A stretch of DNA of 64,000 bases from Rubidibacter lacunae KORDI 51-2 (lineage in GTDB: Bacteria; Cyanobacteriota; Cyanobacteriia; Cyanobacteriales; Rubidibacteraceae): the NCBI RefSeq assembly GCF_000473895.1, contig NZ_ASSJ01000049.1:174980-238979 (forward strand), in the 5' to 3' direction. Below are positions 42,801 through 51,800 of the stretch, in pieces. How positions within the stretch are numbered: position 1 is the first letter of the stretch; every line of letters starts with the position of its first letter. The notes beneath the pieces were generated by a model, which ran no database searches, was not told where the DNA came from, and saw nothing but the letters and a program-made list of their open reading frames with translations. Made by a program: the position numbers and the translations under genes.

Positions 42801-45800
42801 GTGGGCTGGGCGTGGCGTTGTTGAACTCAAAGTCGCCCTCAAAGACAAGACCCGTGAGGCGATCGCGATCGAGGTCTAACGACGGCGGGTCGGTCAGCAC
42901 GAAGACATAGAACGGACCTTCCAGATAAGTCGGGCTGAGGAAGCGCTGGGTGGCGGTGTAGCTCGCGCCGGCCGCCAAGCCGTTCTGGTAGCCAGCGAAG
43001 CTTCTGTCGTAATCGAACAAGCCGATGAAGTAGTCGCTCTGGCGATCGAGGAACTCGTCGCGCGAGAGGTAGACCAGATCTTGCCAGGTGTTCTCGCCGG
43101 GGAAGGTGTCGCCCGTTCCTCGGTTGGTGACCGTGTAGGCAACCTCGAATTCCTGACCGACGATCGCTCGCTCCGGAATGACGATGTCTGTCACTTGCAA
43201 GTCCGGCGACGGCTTCAACTCGATCGCGAGCGGTGCGGCGGTGATGTTATTGCCCTCGCCTCGGAATTCCGGCACGCGCGCGGGGGTGCTGGGGTCTTGG
43301 GAGCTTTCGTAGAAGATGCTGGCGTCATCTGGCAAACCGAGTTTTCTGACGCGGCGATCGTTGCGGTCGACCAGGTTGGCGTCGGTGAAGACCAGGAGGT
43401 AGAAGTCACCTTCGATGCCATCGGGCAGTTGCACCCTAGCGGTGCGCGTATATGAGTCGCTCTCAGCTAGCGGCCCGCCGCTGCGTTCGAACTCGCCGAG
43501 GATGATGTCCTGGAAGTCCAAGGACGGGTCGCGCGAAAAGTAAACGCGATCGGACCAAATACCTTCGCGGGTGTCGCGGTTGCCCTCGTTGCTGACCGTC
43601 CAGGTCACTTCGATTTCGCTGCCGGAGAGTACCGAGTTGGCGGGGACGACGAGGTCGGCAACCTGTAAGTCGGGCTCGCGGTAGATGACCGGAATCGGCG
43701 AGGAGTTGAGGTTGTTGAAGCCGTATTCGTAGGCGTTCCTGGTGAATAATTCGTAGAAGTATGTGTTAGGGCCGCCGGTCGGCAGGCTGCTGCGTTTGAA
43801 GATTGCTTCGTTGGTGATGACGTAGATGAAGAAATCGCCGCCGATCCCCTTCGGCAAGCGGATCTCCTCCTCGCGCGTGTAGCGATCGCCCGCGGCGAAA
43901 ATGGTCTCCGGCGCATAAGTGTAACTACCGAGCTTTGTGATGCGGTCGGGGCTGGGAATGAAGGTCGGGTCGGCGGAGAAATAAACCGTGTCTTGCCAGT
44001 AGCGCGTGCCGCTCCAGACATCTGCCCCCCGGTTTTCAACCGTCCAGGCAACCGTGGCAAACTCGCCCGAATCGTTAGGGGCAGAGACCGTCACGTCGGT
44101 CACGAGCAAATCGGCAACGGTGTTGGTTACTAGCGTCGGGGCCGAATTTTCGTTGTTGTCGGTATACGGGCCTTCCCAGGCTGGCGGGAACTCGCTGTTG
44201 GTCACAACGATCAGGTGGGTGCCGACCGTTGCCGGCGACAGGGCGATATCGACGGTCTGGGTGTAGCTCTGACCGGCGGCCAGCCCGCCCTCGCGAACGA
44301 AGCGCCCGAGTTCCCAGACCTTCGCCCCCAGCACGCCCAGCTCCGGCGCGTCCGAGAGATAGACCGTGTCGATCCAAGAGCCCTCGGCGTCGTTCCGACC
44401 CAGGTTGGTAACCGTCCAACTCGCCGTGTAGGTGTCGCCGGCCGTGCCGATCGCTGTCGGGTCTACCGCCGTGACGACGAGATCCGGCGGCGGTGTCAGC
44501 AGCACGGTGGTCGGACCGAGCGAGCCCGCACGCGCCTTGTAGTTGTTGTTATCGACTTCGTTGGGGTCGTCCGGGTTGATGTTGATGTCGAGAGTGTCCT
44601 CGGTGACGACGTTGTAGAAGTCGGTCCAGGGCATGACGTACCATTCGCCGGTAATCTGGCGCGGAATCGTGACGGTGACGGTACGCTCGTAAAATTCGCC
44701 AACCTGCAGCGAACCGCTATGGCTGAAGACGCCGAGCAGGATGTCGTTGGGTTTGGGCGGCGTGTCTCGGGTCAGGGCCGAGGGCCGGTTGCGATCGCGC
44801 GTCAGCCAAATGGCGTCTTGCCAGGAGTCGCGATCGGTTTCGCCGATGCCGAGGTTGCTGACTTTGTAGCGGACTTCGATGCGGCTGCCTTCGAAGGTTT
44901 GGTCGGGGGCAACCACGTCGCTCACCACCAAGTCGGCCGGCGGCAGGGGATCGACAAAGATCTCTTGAGCGAAGATGTTATTGCCTTCGTTATCGCTCTC
45001 GTCTACTTGGTTGTAGACATCGGTGTGGACGATAACGAAGATCGGTCCGCGGAAGCGAAGTGGAACCTGAGACACCTCTACTTCTGCACGGTAGCTTTCC
45101 CCGGAACCGAGCGCGGCTTGGTTGTTGAGGCTGCCGATCAGTAAGTCGTCGTCGCTGATGGCATTATCCAGCGACAGGTAGACGCGATCTTTCCAGCGTG
45201 GTGTTGCCGTGCCGACGATACCTTGGTTGATGATGACGAATTCGACGTAAACCGTCCCGCCCGCATCAACGTCTGGCGACACGCTCAGCGATTGGACTTG
45301 CAGGTCGGGCGCCGGCGGCAGCGTCACCGTAATCGCACTGTCGTCGGTCGCGCTGTTGTTGCCCGTCGCTCCGCCTTCGTAGAGCGATCGCGTCGTATTG
45401 GTTTCGACGACCACCTGGAACAGCCCCTGCACCGTTGAGGGCACCAGGAATTGTTCGGAGCGATCGTAAGACGTGCCGGCGTCGAGCCCGTTGCTGTAGG
45501 TGAAGCCGCCGAGATAAATGCGACTGCCGTTAGGGTTTCCTGCTGGCTGCAGGTAGATTTGGTCGCGCCAGGTGCCGATCGCGTCGCCACCGCCCTGGTT
45601 TTCCACGGTCCAGCTCACGTCAATGCGCTGCCCGGAGTCGATCGCCAGTGATGGTGCGTCGATGTCGGCAACGACCAAGTCCGGTGCGGGCGTGAAGGCC
45701 ACGTTCACCGCCTCGGAGACGGCTTTGTTGTTGTCGGTGTAGATGAACTCGTAGGGACCACCGCCCGTGGAGACGACGATGTAGTAGGTCCCGTTCAGTC

Positions 45801-48800
45801 CGAAGGGCAGCGTCACGTTCGCCGAGCGACTGTAGCTCGCGCCCGGGGCGAGGGCGCCAAAGTGCTCGAAGGCGGTGTCGCCGTTGGCCGTCAGCGTCGC
45901 GATGACATTCTCGCCGAGCGGGTCGGTTGCCAGTCGGACAATATCGTTCCACAGGTTCGTGCTCGTCACCCCGATACCTTGGTTGGCAACGGTCCAGGAC
46001 ACGGCCAAGGTGTTGCCGCTTTGTGCATCCGACGCGATGCTGATGTTGGGGACGATGAGGTCGGCGTAAAGACTCGGCGCGACGTCGAAGGTATTGGGTG
46101 CGGCAGCAGCGTTGTTGTCGAGCAGCCCGTCTTCGAAGACCGCACCATCGGCATTGGTCTGGACGAACAGCTGGTAGCGTCCCTCGAAAGCGGGCGGCAG
46201 GTAGAAGGTTTCGCTGCGGCTATAGCTCTCATCAGGTGCCAGCGGGCCAGCGCGCTCGAATTCTGCTAAGACGCGATCGTCGCTGTTGCCAAAAATGCTG
46301 TCGCGGGAGGCAATGATGCGGTCGATCCAGGTATCGACATTGCTGGTTCCCGTTCCTTCATTCGTAACTGACCAAGTGACGGTGACGCGAGCGGGATCGC
46401 CGATCGTCACCTCAGGAGCGGTAACGTTTGCGACGGCGAGGTCGGCAAAAGGCGCGAGTTCGATCGCGATCGCCGTTGCTACTACGTTGTTGCTCTCATC
46501 GGCAACTTCCACCACGTCGTCAGCAGCATCGGTGACGACGAGTAAGTACAGAGGACCGCGCGCGTGGATGGGTAGGTCCACGTCGAGCGATTGCGTGTAG
46601 TTGCTGCCCGCAGCCAGCGGACCGATGTGAGTGGTTTCGAGCAGCAGGCGATCGCTGCTGTCGAAGCGCTCGTCGGTGGAGAGGTAGACGCGATCGCTCC
46701 AGTTGCCCAACGCCTCGGCAGTGCCTTGATTGGCCACCAGGACGTCGAGCGCGATCGTCGTGCCGGACATGGCGGTACTCGGAGCGATCGAAATCGTCGG
46801 GGTTAGGTCGGCGTGGACCAGCTGCGTCGGAGCGGCAGCGGTGCGGTTGTTGTCCTCATCCTCGCCTTCGAACACCTCTGCGTCCGCGTCGGTAACGACG
46901 AAAATCGTGTAGCTGCCGTCAGCGTACTCGGGGATAACAACATCGGCAGTGCCGTTGTAGCTCTCGCCGGGGGCGAGGTCGAGGACGCGCGGGAAGGTTG
47001 CCAGCAGCGTGGCATTGGACGGCGTGCCGTCGGCAGAAATGTAGACGCGATCGACCCAGTCAGAGACAGCAACGCCCACCCCGACGTTTCTGACGGTCCA
47101 GTCGACAACGCGGCTCTGCCCGGGCTGCGCGATCGCGGGTGCGGTCGCGATCGTCACCTGCAAGTCGGGGTCGGGCTTGCGCGTGACGGCGATCGCCTCG
47201 GAGACACCGACGTTGTTGCTGTCGAAGCGGTACTCGAAGACTTGGGTGCTATCATCGGCGGCGATCAGCACGTAGTAGGTGCCTTCGATACCGTTTGGCA
47301 GCGTGGCGGTCGTCGTGGCGGTGTAGGTGCTGTCGGGCGCGATCGCGCCAGTATGCACCTCCGTGTCGAGGAGTGTATCGCCGTCATCGAGACTCAGATC
47401 GGTGGAGAGGTAGACGCGATCGTGCCAGCTAGCCGTATCGGTTGCGTCAGGACCTTGGTTGCGAACTCGCCAGCTGAGGTCGATGGCATCACCGCTGAGG
47501 GCGACGCTCGGGGCAGAAATGGCTTCGACGACCAGGTCGGCGTGAGGCGGCACGACGATGGTGGTGGCGATGGCTAGCAAGTTATCGCTCTCGTCGCTCT
47601 CGCCCTGAGCGTTGGCGCGATCGCTCTGGAATAAGAAATAGTAGGTGCCTGCCTCCGTCAAGGCTGGCACAGTCACCGCCGCCTCGAGGTCGTAGGTTGC
47701 TCCCGCCGCCAGCGGCGTCTGCGCGTCGACGGTGATGGTTGCCAAGCGCAAATCGCTGCTGTCGAGGACCGGGTCGTTGGAGAAGTAGACCGCATCTTGC
47801 CAGTTGGCGGGCGCGGGATCGGTGCCTTGGTTGGTGACGGTCCAGGCGACGTCAACCGTCGCTCCGCTGGCGATGTTGGTGGGTGCCGTCGCCGCGCTGA
47901 CGGTCAGGTTCGGCGCGCCCAACTCGATCGCGGTCGCCCGCGTGTTGTTGCCGTAGTCTAATTCGGTTTGTTTTTGAAGGCGATCGGTGACAACCAACAC
48001 GAACCAGTCGCCGGACGCTACGTTGGGGAGAGTAACGTCGCGCGTCAGCGTGTAGCGATCGCCAGCCGCCAGCGGGGTCGGGTCGGTGACGTACGTGTTG
48101 GCTAGGAAAATATCGTCGTCGTCGAAGATCTCGTCGGAGGATAGGTAAAGCGTATCGGTCCAGCTGCGGACGGCCGCTCCCGACCCAATGTTGTCTGTGG
48201 TCCACTCGATGCCGATCGTCTCGCCGAGGATGCCCGTCGCCGTAGCATTCAGCGCGGACACCACTAAATCCGGTGCGCCGATCGCGATCGGCGTTGCTCT
48301 CACATTATCGGATTCGTCGGTTTCGGCTTGGCGGGCGTTGCCGTCGGTGCGCGCGAGTAGATAGTAGTTGCCGGGTGCAGTCGAGCTCGGAATCGTCAGC
48401 ATGCGATCGCGCGTGTAGCTCGTGTTGGCTACCAGCGGGGTCTGCGCTGAGGTCGAGGTGCTGCCCAAGTAGATATCGCCGCTGTCGAAGGTCGTATCGG
48501 TCGATAAATAGAAATAGTCTTGCCAGTTAGCAACCGCGTCCCCGTCGCCGACATTATCGACCGTCCAAGACACCACGATCGCCTCCTGCCAGGCAGCAGT
48601 AGCTGGTGCGTTGAGGGCGCCGACCTGCAGGTTCGGGGCCCTCAACGCCAGCGGTACGGCGAACCAGTTGTTGCTCTCATCGGTTTCGCCCTGCAAGTTG
48701 TTGGCGTCGGCGACGAACAGCAGGTACTTGTCTCCCGCCCCGAGGTACTCCGGCAGCGCCACGTCGATATCGGTGCGGGCGTAGCTCGTCCCGCCGGCCA

Positions 48801-51800
48801 GCGGCGTGCGGCCGGCAGCCAGGGACAGCAGGAAGCGGTCCGTGTCGTCCAATACCGCGTCGTCGGAGAGGAAAATCTGGTCGTTCCAGTTCGCGAATGC
48901 GCCCGGCGTGCCGAGGTTGTCGACCGTCCACGATACCTGGATCGTCTCGCCCCAGGCGGCACTTGCGGTGGAGCTGCTGGCAGCGCTGAGGGTCAGGTCT
49001 GGGGCGTCAATTGCGATCGGCAGGGCCAGCACGTTGTTGGTTTCGCTGCCCTCAGCTAGATCGCCACCCGCATCGGCGACGAATAATAAGTAGCGATCGC
49101 CAGTCTGGTTTTGCGGCAGGGTCAGCGAGCGCGTGAAGTCGTACTCGGCAGCAGCTGCCAGCGGCGTCAGTCCGGCCAGCGACTGGCTCAACAGCGACGT
49201 GTCCCCCGCATCGAAGGTCGCGTCTGCTGACAGATACACGGCATCGAACCAGGTGGCGGCGGCGGTCGTGTTGCCCTGATTGATTCCCGTCCAAGACACC
49301 TCCAGCGTCTCACCGATCGTGGTTGCTGCGGGGGCCGTTGCTGCTGTCACCGTCAGGTCGGCTTGGGCTGCGCCGATCGCGATCGGAACGGCAACGAGAT
49401 TGTTGGTTTCGTTGCTTTCGCCTTGGTTCTTGCCTTGGTCGGTGAAGATCAACAAGTAATAGGTGCCGTAATCGACCGCCGGAACCCGTAATAGTTGATC
49501 GACCCTGTAGCTTTCGCCGGTGGCGAGCGGCGATAAATAGTTGGTATAAAGCGAGGCAAGTTGAGTGTCGCTGCTGTCGTAGCTTGCATTGGTCGAGAGA
49601 TACACCCGGTCGTACCATGTATCTATGGCTATAACTTCACCGACATTTCTCGTCGTCCAAGAGACCTCTATTTGCTGCTTTCTGAAGGCCGAACTAGGGA
49701 CCGTCACCTCCGACACAACCAGATCTGGCGCGGCGATCGCGATCGGATGCGCGAAGACGTTGTTGCCCTCATCAACCTCGGTTAAACTGTCGAAAGCATC
49801 GGCTAGGAACAGCAAGTAGCGATCGCCCGTCCCGGCATCGCTTGGGATCCTCAGAATCAGCTCGCCCCGATAGGTTTCCCCAACAGCCAGACTGCTGTCG
49901 GGGAAATAAGTGTAGGGGTCGTCTAGAAGGCGATCGCCGTCATCGAGGACCGCATCGTCGGACAGGTACACGTAGTCCTTCAATCCAGAGCGGCTCGTAG
50001 GTGCGGAACCTTGATTTTGTCCCGTCCAGCTAACGTAGATGCGTTCGCCGAGTGCGGCTGAGGTTGGTGCCGATACCTCAGTAATAACCGCATCCGCACC
50101 TTGCCCGCCGAAGTCCACCAACAGTGCAAAGGTATTGTTAGTCTCTAGGATCTCGCCTCGATCGTCATAGACGTCAGTGACAAATACTAGGTAGCGCTGC
50201 CCGACGAGGTGGCTCGGCAGTTCGACTGAGTCGTTCCCCGTGCTGTCAACGTAGCCGTCGATCAGAAAGTCGATCGTGCGCGAGAAACTGTCCCCTGCTG
50301 CCAAGGGCGTATCTCGGAATCCCTCCCACAGATACCGGTCGATGTTTTGGTTGAAGATCGGGTCGTCCGAGAGGTAAATCCGGTCGTACCAATCTGAGTT
50401 GGCGGAGACCGTCCCTTGATTCGTCGTCGTCAAGTTCACCGTCAGCGGTCCGCCCGTCAACAAGTCGCCTGCCGTCACCTCGGCCGCGATCGTCAAGTCG
50501 GGAGCGACGTTTGGAGCCGTCAATGTCAGCGCGATCGCGCGGTTGTTGTTGGTCTCGTCGCGTTCGAGCAGCTCTGCGGCTCCATCCGTTACCAAGAGCA
50601 GGTAGCGATTGCCGAGTTTGACGTTGGGAATCGTTAACCTCTCGGTGCGCGTGTAGCTGCTGCCGTCCGCCAGTGGGACCTCTTCACCCGTCGTCGTGAA
50701 GGAGGTGATGTACAGGTCGGAAGCGTCGAAGACCTCGTCTTCGGACAAGTAGAAGTAATCGCTCCAACCACTCGCTGCTAGCGTGTTGCTAGGGTTGGAG
50801 ACCGTCCAGGTGACCTCGAAGCGCTCGTGCAGGGAAACCGTAGCAGGTGCTTTAAGGTCCGTTGCCGTCAGGTCCGGTACCGATATCGCGATCGGTCGCG
50901 CGAGTGTGTTATTGGTTTTGTCTAGCTCGCCCAGTTTATTGTTGCGATCGCTGTAGACCAGCAGGTAATAGGCCCCCGGCTCGACATTCGGCAGGACAAC
51001 GGTTTGGACCTGACTGTAGCTCGCTCCGGCAGCCAGCGATGTCAGTGAGCCCCCAGAGAAGTCGGTTATGTAAGTGTCGGTGGGGTCGTAGATCTCATCC
51101 CTGGAGAGATAGAGGGAGTCGCTCCAGTTGAAGGGTGCAGCGATGTCGCCCTGGTTTTCGACCGTCCAGGACACCAAGATGTGCTCGCGGGTGGCGGCGG
51201 CGGGCGCTACTGAAACATCTGTGACGACTAGATCGGGGACGCGCACTTGGACCGGCAGGGAGAAAGCATTGTTAGCTTCGTCAGTTTCCACTTCATCAGC
51301 ACGCCCGTCTGCCACCACCAGCAGGTAGTAGTCTCCGGGCTCGATGTCGATTGGCAGGGTAAAGCCCTCGGTGGTGCTATAAGTCGCGCCTACAGCGAGC
51401 GGAGTGGAGTTCAAATCCTGACCGATGTACTTCCTGCCCAAGCGCCGATCGCTGCTGTCGAGGACCGCATCCGTTGAGAGGTAAATGTCGTCGTAAATTC
51501 CGTAGTTGGCGGCTGCGGTAATGCCCTGGTTAGTCCCCGCCCAGCTCAAGTTTAGGAACTCGCCAGGGACGACCGTTGACCCCACGCCCGTAACATCAGT
51601 GACAATTAGGTCCGGACCGGTGCCGTCGAAGTTCAGCGGAATGGCGGCGACATTGTTAGTTTCATCAGCTTCGACTTGGTCGACGAAGCGGTCTGTGAAA
51701 ACCAGTAAATAGCGCAAGCCAGCAGCATCAGGCAGCCTGACGGTTGTGGTCTGCGTGTAGCTATCGCCGCCGTTCAGGGGCGTTTCGGTGTTGATGTCGG